From Halobacteriales archaeon QS_4_66_20 (GTDB lineage Archaea; Halobacteriota; Halobacteria; Halobacteriales; Haloarculaceae), in contig PXRK01000056.1 in NCBI GenBank assembly GCA_003021015.1, positions 1 to 54,426 of the forward strand: a DNA stretch of 54,426 nt. The letters run 5' to 3'. The notes under the pieces were generated by a model. That model searched no databases, was not told the DNA's origin, and saw only the letters and a list, made by a program, of their open reading frames with translations. How positions within the stretch are numbered: position 1 is the stretch's first letter; the number at the start of each line of letters is the position of its first letter. This document shows, in pieces, positions 17,264-25,911 of this stretch. The position numbers and the translations under genes are program-made.

Positions 17264-18607
17264 ATGGCCGAGGAAACGGAGACGGAGACGCCGGACCTGT
17301 TCGATCCGTTCCGGCAGTTTTTCTCGTTCAGGCGCGATGTGCTCGTGCTCTCGCTGGCGATGTTCGCGTTCAGCCTCGGCTTCCAGATGACCAGCCGGTA
17401 CATCCCGCGGTACATGTCCGTGCTGGGCGCCGGCGGCCTGGCGATCGGTGCGTTCGGCACCGTCGGCAACATTATCAGTGCAAGCTACCCGTACCCGGGA
17501 GGTGCCATCTCCGACCGTATCGGGTCGCGGTACGCGCTCACGCTGTTCGGGCTGATCTCGAGCCTCGGATTCCTGTTCTGGCTGATCGCGCCGTCGCTGG
17601 GCGCCATCGCCGTCGCCGGCGTCACCATCGAGCCGTGGTTCTGGATCTTCGTCGGCCTCTTTCTGGCACAGGCCTGGAAGTCGTTCGGCCTCGGCGCGAC
17701 GTTCGCCATCGTCAAGCAGTCGGTCCCGCCGTCGCGGCTGGCCCGCGGGTTCGCCAGCACCGAGGTGTTCCGGCGGACAGCGTTTCTCATCGGGCCGCTA
17801 CTTGCGGCGGGCGTGCTCCACGTCGCCGCGGACTTCCAGGTCGGCTTTCAGGTGATTCTCGCCGTCGCGGTCGTCTTCGGCGTCGTCGCGACGACCGTCC
17901 AGCACTACCTTTACGAGGCCGAGGACACCTCGATCGGGAAGTCCTTCGAGGGGGTCGCGGAGATCAGGCGCGACCTCGCGGCGATGCCGGCCGAACTCCG
18001 GCCGCTTTTGGTCGCGGACACGTTCGTCCGCTTCGCTAACGGCATGGTGTACGTCTTTTTCGTGATCGTCGTCACCGAGTTCCTGCAGGTCGGGGTCGAT
18101 CTCGGCACGGTCAGACTGGATCCCGATACGTTCTTTGGCGTGTTGCTCGGCGTCGAGATGCTGATCGCACTGGTGTCGATGCCCGTGGCGGCGAAACTCG
18201 CGGAGTCGGTCGGGCTCAAGCCCGTCGTCGGCTTCGGGTTCTCGGTGTACGCCATCTTCCCTGTGTTGCTCATTCTCGCGCCGGCCAACGCCGTCATCGT
18301 GACGCTCCTCTTTGCATACTCGGGACTACGCTTTGCCGGCCTGCCGGCACACAAGGCGCTGATCGTCGGCCCCGCCGAGCGCGACACCGGCGGCCGCGTG
18401 GCTGGCTCGTACTACCTGATCCGGAACCTGATCGTGATCCCCAGCGCCGCCATCGGCGGGGCGATCTACGACGGGTTCTCCGTCCCCCGCACCGACCTGG
18501 CCTACGCCGGCAGCCCCACGCTCGCGTTCGCCATCGCAACCGTGATCGGCCTGATCGGGACGGTGTACTTCTTCCTGTTCGGCCGCGAGTTCGAGGCCTA
18601 CGAGTGA
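17264..18607 (+). CDS. Major facilitator superfamily transporter
   Basis: 447 residues with about 12 predicted membrane segments in two halves, separated by a charged central loop near residues 215-240 (EDTSIGKSFEGVAEIRRDL). The first cytoplasmic loop has GGAISDRIGSRYAL, the classic GxxxDRxGxR MFS motif A, and FVRFANGMVYVFFV follows the central loop. No signature allows the substrate to be named. ATG at 17264 gives a short acidic N-terminus. The stop codon TGA at 18605-18607 uses the first base of repeat element F, so the element starts exactly at the end of the gene. Confidence 0.9.
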   Translation: MAEETETETPDLFDPFRQFFSFRRDVLVLSLAMFAFSLGFQMTSRYIPRYMSVLGAGGLAIGAFGTVGNIISASYPYPGGAISDRIGSRYALTLFGLISSLGFLFWLIAPSLGAIAVAGVTIEPWFWIFVGLFLAQAWKSFGLGATFAIVKQSVPPSRLARGFASTEVFRRTAFLIGPLLAAGVLHVAADFQVGFQVILAVAVVFGVVATTVQHYLYEAEDTSIGKSFEGVAEIRRDLAAMPAELRPLLVADTFVRFANGMVYVFFVIVVTEFLQVGVDLGTVRLDPDTFFGVLLGVEMLIALVSMPVAAKLAESVGLKPVVGFGFSVYAIFPVLLILAPANAVIVTLLFAYSGLRFAGLPAHKALIVGPAERDTGGRVAGSYYLIRNLIVIPSAAIGGAIYDGFSVPRTDLAYAGSPTLAFAIATVIGLIGTVYFFLFGREFEAYE

Positions 18608-18716
18608 TACTGCCGGCTGTAACTACGTGAAGCGGTCCTGTCCGGAAGGTGAGGTTCTGGACGGTATTCAACCGAATATTGCCGAGGGATCTTGAAAGAA
18701 TTACAGCCGGCAGTAT
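18607..18716. repeat. 110-bp inverted-repeat element, copy F
   Basis: The left arm 18607-18622 ATACTGCCGGCTGTAA is exactly complementary to the right arm 18701-18716. The inner flanks TACGTGAA (left) and AAAGAA (right) are shared with the copy at 36031. Its first A is the last base of the MFS stop codon. Confidence 0.85.
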
Positions 18717-19035
18717 GAGCGTCGATGGGGAGCTAGCGGGATCCACGCGAGCAAGACTACGGCTGTGCCAGCTCGAAACGGGTAGATGGCACGGGGAAAT
18801 GGAGAAGTCGGCGGTCAGAGGCACGTGATGGTTTGAACTGGACACTGCCGGCAACATCAGGGAGCACTGGTGTCGGCGTTCTCCCGTGCCAGGTAGGAAC
18901 AGGATAGAACAGCTCTTAAGCGATGCTAGTTGTCGATCGTACCTGAACGGGGCGGTCAGTACTGCTCGGAGGCGACCGGTCGGCTACGTAGCCCGGAACG
19001 GACGCTATAAGGGTCCGCAGTCCTTCCGCTGGCGT
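18717..19035. other. Gap without a supported gene
   Basis: No frame with protein-like composition was found on either strand. ACACTGCCGGCAACAT at about 18842-18857 weakly recalls the arm of copy F. CGCTATAAGGGTCC at about 19003-19016, 20-30 nt before the next start, could be the promoter of the HAD gene. Confidence 0.5.
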
Positions 19036-19824
19036 ATGACACTGCGGGGAGCGATCGTCGACCTGGACGGGACGGTGTACCGGGGTGGGGACCTCGTGGA
19101 TGGCGCGGCGGCGGGGATCGACGCGCTCCGGGCGGCCGGCGCGAACGTGCTGTTCTTCTCGAACAATCCACTGAAGGACGGCGACGCATACCTCGATCAT
19201 CTCGCCGGCCTGGGGCTGGACGTCGAGGGGATGCAGGCCTGCTCTGCCGGCGTCGTCACCACCGAGTACCTCCAGGCCCACCACGCCGACGAGGAGATCC
19301 TGTTGATCGGCGACGACGGCCTCCGCGCTCAACTTCGCGCAGCAGACCTGTCGCTGACAACCGACCCCGACCAGTGCGATGTCCTCGTCGCCTCTTGGAC
19401 GGAGTCGTTCGACTACGGCGACATACAGACGGCACTCGACGCCGTCGGTCCGGACACCGTCTTCCTCGGTTCGGATCCAGACCGGACGTTCCCGATGGAA
19501 GACGGCAGGCTGGTCCCGGGATCTGGGGCGATCATCGGCGCGGTCGCGGCGGTCGTCGGTCGCGATCCGGACGCGATCCTGGGCAAGCCTTCCGAGGCGG
19601 CGCTATCGGCCGCGCTCGACCGCCTGGGCGCCTCACCCGAGGAGTGTCTCGTCGTCGGCGACCGCCTCGATACGGACCTCCGCATGGGCGACCGCGCCGG
19701 CATGACCACCGTCCTCACGCTGAGCGGCGTGACCGACCGGGCGGATATCGCCGACAGCGACACCGAGCCAGATTTCATTATCGAAACCCTCGGTGACATC
19801 GACGCGGTCCTCGCCGAACTGTAG
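19036..19824 (+). CDS. HAD-superfamily phosphatase, subfamily IIA (NagD-like)
   Basis: 262 residues. Motif I is DLDGTVYRG (nucleophile Asp and acid/base Asp), motif II is FFSNNPLKDG, the Lys motif is LGKPSEAAL, and motif III is VVGDRLDTDLRMGDRAGM. The large C2 cap between motifs II and III fits the NagD/p-nitrophenyl phosphatase group. It is a cytoplasmic Mg-dependent phosphatase. Relatives act on nucleotides, 2-phosphoglycolate or glycerol phosphate, and the substrate here is not known. ATG at 19036 begins directly with the first beta strand (MTLRGAIVDLDG). Confidence 0.92.
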   Translation: MTLRGAIVDLDGTVYRGGDLVDGAAAGIDALRAAGANVLFFSNNPLKDGDAYLDHLAGLGLDVEGMQACSAGVVTTEYLQAHHADEEILLIGDDGLRAQLRAADLSLTTDPDQCDVLVASWTESFDYGDIQTALDAVGPDTVFLGSDPDRTFPMEDGRLVPGSGAIIGAVAAVVGRDPDAILGKPSEAALSAALDRLGASPEECLVVGDRLDTDLRMGDRAGMTTVLTLSGVTDRADIADSDTEPDFIIETLGDIDAVLAEL

Positions 19825-19948
19825 CCCTCGGTTCTCGGGAGACCCAGCAGCTCCGGCCGAAGCGCCGTTCTGTCTTCGATAAACTAGAAACTCCGGTAAC
19901 GTTTTCCCCATACCAATCTTTTTCAGCGGTGTAGGAGAACCGTCTAAC

Positions 19949-20200
19949 ATGGTCGACAAAGACGACCTGCGTCAGCAGTTCATCGACGCGTTCGAAGGAG
20001 CAGATTATCCGATCAACAGCCCGATGGATCTGGTGCCGGCGCTGCCGAACGGGCCGGCAACATCGTTCGAATCGGGCGAGTTCTCGATGACGGCGATGGA
20101 GTTGAACTCCGAGCTGTCGGGTGCGGAGTTCCCCTACGATGACGTCGAGTCGTTCGTCGACGACGTGATGGAAGGGCTCGAGGACGAGGGCCACATTTAA
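19949..20200 (+). CDS. MTH865-like family protein
   Basis: 83 residues, highly acidic. FIDAFEGADYPINSPMDLVP and ALPNGPATSFESGEFSMTAM followed by the GAEFPYDDVESFVDDVM helix match the MTH865 family of small archaeal helical proteins of unknown function. A TTTTTC stretch about 30 nt upstream is a weak promoter candidate. The TnpB-associated sequences start within about 10 bp of its stop. Confidence 0.85.
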   Translation: MVDKDDLRQQFIDAFEGADYPINSPMDLVPALPNGPATSFESGEFSMTAMELNSELSGAEFPYDDVESFVDDVMEGLEDEGHI

Positions 20201-20208
20201 CTTTTGCA

Positions 20209-20260
20209 GGCTAAGTCCCGTCCTCAAGGAGCGACCAACAGGAGCGAGTAGGGCGGGGAT
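20209..20260 (+). repeat. TnpB right-end-like hairpin upstream of tnpB
   Basis: CCCGTCCT near 20217 pairs with AGGGCGGG near 20251, with GAGCGA and GGAGCGAGT between. This is the same layout as the hairpin at the 3' end of the tnpB gene (21591-21651), whose outer arms are CCCCTGCC and GGCAGGGG. A right-end (omega-RNA 3' end) signature upstream of tnpB suggests a scar of an earlier, deleted element into or beside which the present one inserted. Confidence 0.5.
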
Positions 20261-20320
20261 ACAGCCGTCCACTTCCTGATTTCCGAACATTCAAGTGATA
20301 TCCAACCAAACAAATTGGTA

Positions 20321-21637
20321 GTGGTTGAGGAGACGTTCAAGTACGCTGCAACGCCGGACGACGACGCGACAGCCACGGCTGCATGGAACGATATTCAAAC
20401 GTGTCGGGAAGTGTATAATCACGCTCTTACACAAGAGTATCGGCCACGTTCTGCTGGCGATAAACCATCCTATACGGAACTGCAAAACAAGCTCACCGGC
20501 GAATCTGGCTGGAAAGAGCGCTGGCCCGAGTGGCAAACTGTCTATTCGAAGTGCCTGCAAATGGCCGTCCGGCGCATCAAACAAAGCGAGAGCGTACTCG
20601 AATCGCTCCAAGACCGAGGCTACAAGGTCGGTCAACTGAAGTGGAAGAAACCAGACGAGTTTCGCAGCATTTGTTACAATCAGTCCGGTTTTGACGTGGA
20701 TAGTAACACGGGCCGAACTGACCACGCATGCGTGAACTTCAGTAAAATCGGTGACTTCCACATCAACTACCACCGACCACTCCCAGCTAACGCAGACATC
20801 ACACAAATCATCCTCAAGAAAGAAAAAACAGGTAGCTGGAGCGTCTGCATCGTCGTAGACTACGACCCGGGCTACCCGGAGAAGCCACCTGTCGAAGACA
20901 TTGAAGTTGAAGATACAGTTGGGATTGATCTCGGCATCACGAAGTTTATCCACGACTCGAACAATCACTCGTTCGAGTCACTCGACGAGCAACGAGATCG
21001 TGAACGCATCGACCGGCGTCACCGTGACCTATCCCGAAAAGAGTACGGCTCAAATAATTGGGAGAACGCCCGGCAAGCTCTTGCTCGGGCATATGAACGC
21101 TTGGATAATCGCCGTGAAGACTATCGGGAGAAACTCGCCCACGAATACACCACTCGGTACGACGCAGTATTCCTCGAAGACCTCGACGTGAAATCCATGA
21201 CGGAAGGGAACGGGAACAGTCGGAACGTGGCTGCGATGTCGTGGCGACAAACAATTCAGGCATTCAACCGTCACGGGAAGAAAAATAAGTGTCACGTTAT
21301 CGAAGTTCCGCCGGAAGGAACGACGAAACGCTGTTCGCAATGTGGGTGTAGCACGCAAAAGCCGTTGTGGGTGCGTGAACACTCGTGTCCAGCGTGCGGA
21401 TTCGAAGGTGACAGGGACTACAACGCAGCGCTAGAAATCAAGCGCCTTGGACTGGAGAAACTCGGAGTGGAAACCAATACGAAAGCAGTAGGTCAGGGCA
21501 TGGCCAAATCAACGCCTGCGGAGACTGCACTCCCTGGGGAGACTGAGGCGACAGCCGATGATGTGTCTCCAAAGCGCGTCGTTGAAACAGGAAGCCCCTG
21601 CCTCACGGAACGAACCGCGTCAGCGGTGAGTGAGTAG
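20321..21637 (+). CDS. tnpB: TnpB-type RNA-guided nuclease of an IS1341-like (IS200/IS605) element
   Basis: About 438 residues from GTG at 20321; a TTG two codons upstream is an alternative. The RuvC active site is complete: Asp in GIDLGITKF, Glu in FLEDLDVKSM, and Asp in GDRDYNAALEI. A zinc finger CSQCGC...CPACG lies between the last two. The N-terminal wedge-like region (YNHALTQEY) is present. TnpB proteins cut DNA guided by an RNA derived from the right end of the element. No tnpA transposase is present, so it moves in trans or is immobile. The last 15-20 codons run through the omega-RNA scaffold. Lower GC and softer codon use than its neighbours point to transfer. Confidence 0.93.
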   Translation: MVEETFKYAATPDDDATATAAWNDIQTCREVYNHALTQEYRPRSAGDKPSYTELQNKLTGESGWKERWPEWQTVYSKCLQMAVRRIKQSESVLESLQDRGYKVGQLKWKKPDEFRSICYNQSGFDVDSNTGRTDHACVNFSKIGDFHINYHRPLPANADITQIILKKEKTGSWSVCIVVDYDPGYPEKPPVEDIEVEDTVGIDLGITKFIHDSNNHSFESLDEQRDRERIDRRHRDLSRKEYGSNNWENARQALARAYERLDNRREDYREKLAHEYTTRYDAVFLEDLDVKSMTEGNGNSRNVAAMSWRQTIQAFNRHGKKNKCHVIEVPPEGTTKRCSQCGCSTQKPLWVREHSCPACGFEGDRDYNAALEIKRLGLEKLGVETNTKAVGQGMAKSTPAETALPGETEATADDVSPKRVVETGSPCLTERTASAVSE

Positions 21638-21651
21638 GCAGGGGTAGTTCA
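21591..21651 (+). ncRNA. Predicted omega-RNA 3' end / right end of the TnpB element
   Basis: CCCCTGCCTCAC pairs with GTGAGTAGGCAGGGG around an inner CCGCGTCAGCGG hairpin, and the sequence then ends GTAGTTCAC. In related haloarchaeal elements the guide portion begins just after this motif, so bases from about 21652 would be the guide. The RNA overlaps the tnpB 3' end. Confidence 0.6.
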
Positions 21652-21712
21652 CTCCTGCCGTGGGACGGCGGAAAGTAACACACTTGTATCAGCAACAGGT
21701 ATGAGAGCCTGC

Positions 21713-21814
21713 AGCCCTGTGGTGTAGTGGCCAATCATAGTGGCCTTTGGACACGTCCGGATTCGCGGATGTGGAAGACAGCCACTGACGCTGGTTCGAA
21801 TCCAGCCGGGGCTA
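21713..21814 (+). tRNA. tRNA-Gln (anticodon TTG) with a 29-nt intron
   Basis: The acceptor stem AGCCCTG pairs with CGGGGCT (one G-T pair), with discriminator A at 21814. The anticodon stem GTGGC (21740-21744) pairs with GCCAC (21781-21785). The loop CTTTGG-A contains anticodon TTG at 21747-21749. The T arm is GCTGG-TTCGAAT-CCAGC. An intron of about 29 nt (21751-21779) separates positions 37 and 38. It contains CACGTCCG pairing with CGGATGTG, giving the bulge-helix-bulge cleaved by the archaeal splicing endonuclease. The mature length is 73 nt without CCA. It lies about 60 bp after the TnpB element. Confidence 0.93.
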
Positions 21815-21899
21815 TTTTGCGAGGAGCGGACGCGACGAGCAAATAGGCCCCTGACTGCAGACGACCCGTTTCGTCAATGTATGTATGGCAATAACAACA

Positions 21900-21908
21900 A
21901 ATATTTAT
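21900..21908 (+). promoter_or_regulatory. Candidate TATA box of the RND exporter gene
   Basis: AATATTTAT in a local AT-rich stretch, 63-71 nt upstream of the GTG start. This would leave a leader of about 40 nt carrying AGGAG just before the start. Assigned by eye. Confidence 0.35.
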
Positions 21909-21970
21909 TCAGGATGGCCCATCGTTCGGACAAGAATGGTTACTGCGTCGAGCGATCGGAGTGATCAGGA

Positions 21971-24616
21971 GTGACGAACTTGCCGGAGCGGCTTGCCGAG
22001 GCGCTGGTCGACCACAGCAAAGTCGTCATCGTGATCATGCTGCTGGTGACCGCCGGGATGGCGGTCGGTGCCGGACAGGTCGACGACGAATCCGACCTGG
22101 ACCAGTTCGAGACCGGGTCGGACGCGCGCGCGGCACAGGAGTACATCCAGCAGAACTTCGAGGCGGAAGGACAGCAGGACGTGACGGTCATCCAGGTGAT
22201 CCAGCGGGGGGACAACGTCCTCGCGCGGGAGTCGGTGATACGCTCGCTGGAGCTCCAGCAGCAGATCATGGAGCGGGAGGAGATCGCGGGGACGCTCACC
22301 GAAGAGACCCCGATCCTGGGGATCGGCAACGTGCTGGCGCAGGCCCAGATCCAGCGCCAGTACGGCGAGGACGCCGACGGGAAGGACGGCGAGGACGCCG
22401 CCAGAAGCGGCGGCAGTCAGGAGATCACGATCCAGGACCAGATCGACGTGCTGTCAGCGATGAACGAGCAGGAGTACGAGGCACTCGTCCAAGAGGTGCT
22501 CTCGGAGGACGGCAACCGGCGGGCGCTCGCGCTGATGCCCTCGTCGTACGAGCCGGGGTCAACGACAGCGAAGGCTCACAACATGATCATCACCCAGCGG
22601 ACCGAGGGTGGAACCCCCGAGGGCCCCGAAGGGCTGGGTGAACAGGAGACCACCGCGCAGCTCGAACTGCGCGAACTCGCAAATCAGGAGGACGACCGGT
22701 ACACGGTGTTCGGTACCGGCATCATCACCGACGAGATCGACCGCTCGTTCAGCGACAGCTTCACAATCGTCGGACCGCTTGCGTTGCTGTTCGTGGTGGT
22801 GGCACTGACGGTCGCCTACCGCGACTTGCTGGACATCGTCCTCGGGGTAGTGGGAATCCTGGTCGTCCTCCTGTGGACGTTCGGGTTCATGGGCTGGGCC
22901 GGCATCACGTTCAACCAGCTGCTGATATCGGTCCCGGTGCTGTTGATCGGGTTATCGATCGACTACGCGATCCACGTGTTCATGCGCCACCGGGAGCACC
23001 GCAACGAGGAGACCGACGGGACGCCGGACGTCCGGGGGTCGATGAAGACCGCGCTGTTCGGCGTCGGCGTCGCCCTGGTGTGGGTGACGGCAACTGCGGC
23101 GATCGGGTTCCTCGCGAACCTCGTCAGCCCGATCGGCCCGCTGCAGGACTTCGGCCTGACGAGCGCGTTCGGGATCACTGCCGCGCTGTTCGTGTTCGGC
23201 GCCCTGATCCCGGCGCTGAAAGTCGAGATCGACGGCTTTCTCGAAGCCCGCGGTATCGACAGGCGCAAGCGGGCGTTCGGCACCGGCGGTTCGGCGTTCT
23301 CGGGCGTGCTGTCGACGGGCGCGAAGGCGGCCCGGCGCGCGCCGCTGGTCGTCATCGCGCTGGCGCTGTTGCTCTCGCTGGGCGGCGCCTACGGCGCCAC
23401 GCAGGTCGACACCACGTTCCAGCAGGAAGACTTCCTTGCCGAGTCGCCGCCTGCCTGGATGGACAACCTTCCCGAGCCGTTCGCGCCGGGCACCTACCAG
23501 GCCAAAGACGACCTGGCGTTCGTCCAGGCGAACTTCCAGCAGCAGGGTCAGGACGCGAGCTTGCTGATACAGGAGGACGTAACCGATCCGCAGACACTCG
23601 TCTGGGTTCAGGACGCGACCGAGCGGATCGGCTCGACGGAGTCGGCGTTCATTCTACCGAACGACCGGCCCGACATGCAGACGCCGCTGACGGTGATGCA
23701 GCAGACAGCGAGGTCGAACGACGAGTTCGCCGCCGCGTACCAGCAGGCCGACACTGACGGCGATGGGATCCCGGACCAGAACGTCGAGGCACTGTACGAT
23801 CAGCTGTTGACGGTCAATCCCGAGGCCTCGAACGTCATCTACCGGAACGAGGCCGGCGAGTACGAAGCGCTCCGTATGCAGATCGGTCTCAAGGGCGATG
23901 TCCTCGCCGCGACCGTCGCCGACGAGATGCGCGACGTCGCCGCCTCGGTGGAGGCCGACAGCGGCGGCCAGCTGGCGGTGGTCGCGACCGGCGACCCGAT
24001 CATCAGCAGCGACGTCGAGGACGCGCTGTTCGACACTGTCATCCAGAGCCTGCTGATCACGCTCGTGGCCGTGTTCCTGTTCCTGGCGGTCGCCTACCGG
24101 CTGACCGGCGACACCGCCAGCCTGGGGGTGGTGACGCTCCTGCCGGTGCTGTTCTCGGTGACGTGGATCCTCGGGACGATGTACCTTATCGGGATGCCGT
24201 TCAACGCGCTCACGGGGACGATCGCCGCGCTGACGATCGGGCTCGGGATCGCCTACAGCATTCACATCAGCTCCCGGTACACGCTCGAACTCGAGCGCCA
24301 GGGCGACGTCTGGGCGGCGATGGACACGACCGTCACCGGCACCGGCGGCGCGCTGCTGGGCAGTGCCGCCACCACCGTCGGCGGCTTCGGGACGCTCGCG
24401 CTGGCGATCCTCCCCGTGCTCCAGCAGTTCGGGATCATCACCGGCCTCACAATCATTTACGCCTTCCTGGCGAGCGTGCTCGTGCTCCCGTCGATGCTGG
24501 TGGTCTGGACCCGCTATCTCGGCCCCTCCGGGTACTTCCCGCCAGCGGACGAGGAGGTCGGCGGCCCCGATGCGACGGAGACGCCCGCCCCCGACGGCGG
24601 TCCGAGAGACGAGTAA
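21971..24616 (+). CDS. RND/MMPL-family (HAE3-like) membrane exporter
   Basis: 881 residues with the duplicated RND layout: one span, a large extracytoplasmic domain, a bundle of five spans, and then the same again. The first bundle contains LSIDYAIHVFMRHREHR with an intramembrane Asp. At the same place the second bundle has LGIAYSIHISSRYTLELER, where the Asp is replaced, as in many HAE3 proteins. Such carriers export lipids, hopanoids or hydrophobic compounds in bacteria; the archaeal substrate is unknown. GTG at 21971 is preceded by AGGAG, which overlaps the start. The acidic tail is haloarchaea-like. It is monocistronic or cotranscribed with the small gene at 24793. Confidence 0.9.
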   Translation: MTNLPERLAEALVDHSKVVIVIMLLVTAGMAVGAGQVDDESDLDQFETGSDARAAQEYIQQNFEAEGQQDVTVIQVIQRGDNVLARESVIRSLELQQQIMEREEIAGTLTEETPILGIGNVLAQAQIQRQYGEDADGKDGEDAARSGGSQEITIQDQIDVLSAMNEQEYEALVQEVLSEDGNRRALALMPSSYEPGSTTAKAHNMIITQRTEGGTPEGPEGLGEQETTAQLELRELANQEDDRYTVFGTGIITDEIDRSFSDSFTIVGPLALLFVVVALTVAYRDLLDIVLGVVGILVVLLWTFGFMGWAGITFNQLLISVPVLLIGLSIDYAIHVFMRHREHRNEETDGTPDVRGSMKTALFGVGVALVWVTATAAIGFLANLVSPIGPLQDFGLTSAFGITAALFVFGALIPALKVEIDGFLEARGIDRRKRAFGTGGSAFSGVLSTGAKAARRAPLVVIALALLLSLGGAYGATQVDTTFQQEDFLAESPPAWMDNLPEPFAPGTYQAKDDLAFVQANFQQQGQDASLLIQEDVTDPQTLVWVQDATERIGSTESAFILPNDRPDMQTPLTVMQQTARSNDEFAAAYQQADTDGDGIPDQNVEALYDQLLTVNPEASNVIYRNEAGEYEALRMQIGLKGDVLAATVADEMRDVAASVEADSGGQLAVVATGDPIISSDVEDALFDTVIQSLLITLVAVFLFLAVAYRLTGDTASLGVVTLLPVLFSVTWILGTMYLIGMPFNALTGTIAALTIGLGIAYSIHISSRYTLELERQGDVWAAMDTTVTGTGGALLGSAATTVGGFGTLALAILPVLQQFGIITGLTIIYAFLASVLVLPSMLVVWTRYLGPSGYFPPADEEVGGPDATETPAPDGGPRDE

Positions 24617-24674
24617 CTCCCGCTCGCGCTGACAGCCCTCCGGTTCGTCCGCTCCGTTCCCGCGATCTGTGCCT

Positions 24675-24722
24675 GGGTGATTGCTGTGAGTGTGTTCGGA
24701 ACCACATCACAACGGTAGTGGT
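24675..24722. repeat. Degenerate, shortened copy related to the element at 28446
   Basis: 24676-24707 matches the reverse complement of the 28446-28556 element (shared blocks TGATTG-TGTGAGT, TTCGG and ACCACATC). The opposite arm is reduced to TCACAAC at 24707-24713. Probably a partly deleted copy between the RND gene and the next gene. Confidence 0.45.
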
Positions 24723-24792
24723 TGCACTGGGCGTCCCGCCAGAGCGAGGCAAGGACGGCGGCCTTATGCGTCTGCGTCGTCAACGACCCGTC

Positions 24793-25038
24793 ATGATCAC
24801 CGGGATTCTCGACATGGTCCAGCGCCTCGGGGCCGTCGCGCTCGCGCTGACGATCGCCCTGCCGGGGCTGGACTTCCTGTTGCTGCGGGGTGACCTCTTC
24901 GTCGGCGGCGGCCTGCTCGCGCTCGCGGCGCTGGTGCTAGTCGTCTCCGAATCTGTCCGCTCGCCCTCCGACATCTCGACGTCCACCGCTCAGCGCGTCG
25001 TCGGAGCGATCGCAAAAGAGCAGGACGACGAGGAGTAG
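24793..25038 (+). CDS. Small two-span membrane protein (DUF7533-like)
   Basis: 81 residues. The hydrophobic segments at about 8-28 and 32-54 are joined by LRGDLFVG. A cytoplasmic tail has VSESVRSPSDISTSTAQRVV and an acidic end. This pattern recurs in a family of small haloarchaeal proteins without known function. The open frame extends far upstream, but its extra part is the shadow of the RND gene; ATG at 24793 is the natural start. Confidence 0.75.
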   Translation: MITGILDMVQRLGAVALALTIALPGLDFLLLRGDLFVGGGLLALAALVLVVSESVRSPSDISTSTAQRVVGAIAKEQDDEE

Positions 25039-25069
25039 CGCCCCCGTTCCGGCCTGCTGACTGCGACAG

Positions 25070-25765
25070 TTACTGCGTCGGCGCCTCGACGCCCAGTTCC
25101 GAGAGCAGCGTCCGCGCGGCCGCCGCCGAGGAGCCGGGTCCGCGAGCGGTAACGAGGTCGCCATCGACGGTGACGCTCGTGTCGTCATCGAGTTCGGCGT
25201 CCCAGTCGGCGCCCGCGGCATTCACCTCATCCTCGACCCAGTAGGGGAGCTTCCGGCCGTCGGGCATCCGGTCGTGGTCGTCGACGATGCCCTCCTCCCA
25301 CTCGTTGGGGAAGCCCGTGACCGACCGGCCCTCGACGAGGAACTCGCCGTCGCTGTCGCGGGCGAACGCCAGGATACCGACCGCGTGACAGACGACCAGC
25401 GCCGTCCCGTCCGCGCCCACGACGGCGTCTCGGAGCAGGCGCCGGGCGTCGCTGTCCTGGTTGACGTCCCACTCCGTGCCGTGGCCGCCGGGGAACACGA
25501 CCGCGTCGTAGTCGTCCGCGTCCTCGATGTCGACCGGGACCGGATCGTTCAGCCGCTCGTCGGTCTCGTGGACCTCGCGGACGTGCTCGGCTGTCTCCTC
25601 CCCGACGTTGTCGGGGTCTATGGAGCGCTCGTCGATCACCGGCGGGTCGCCGCTTGGTGTCGCGACGGTTACGTCGACGCCCGCCGCGTCGAGCGTCGTG
25701 AGCGGTTCGATACATTCCTCTCCCCAGTAGCCTTCCTCGCTGACGATAAACAGTGCTGACGTCAT
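25070..25765 (-). CDS. DJ-1/PfpI-family protein (class I glutamine amidotransferase-like)
   Basis: 231 residues. VVFPGGHGTEWDV supplies the conserved Gly/His/Glu region. The nucleophile elbow is ALVVCHAVGILAF, with Cys followed by His as in Hsp31/DJ-1 proteins. Relatives act as chaperones, glyoxalase III or deglycase-type enzymes, and a role in detoxifying reactive carbonyls is inferred. Either of two adjacent ATGs (25768 or 25765) can start it; upstream in-frame sequence is not conserved-looking. The C-terminal segment SSAAAARTLLSELG is typical. It stands alone between opposite-strand genes. Confidence 0.88.
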   Translation of the reverse strand: MTSALFIVSEEGYWGEECIEPLTTLDAAGVDVTVATPSGDPPVIDERSIDPDNVGEETAEHVREVHETDERLNDPVPVDIEDADDYDAVVFPGGHGTEWDVNQDSDARRLLRDAVVGADGTALVVCHAVGILAFARDSDGEFLVEGRSVTGFPNEWEEGIVDDHDRMPDGRKLPYWVEDEVNAAGADWDAELDDDTSVTVDGDLVTARGPGSSAAAARTLLSELGVEAPTQ

Positions 25766-25911
25766 CATCGTCGGTACGGTCTCGACGGTCAAAACCACAA
25801 CGGTGATGCCAAATCCAGCCGCCATTCCGGTGAAAGATTCTTCAGTAACTCGCCTTACAGAAATATCATTCAGATTAGGATTAAGGGGGAACAGCCCCTG
25901 GGTGTACATGT

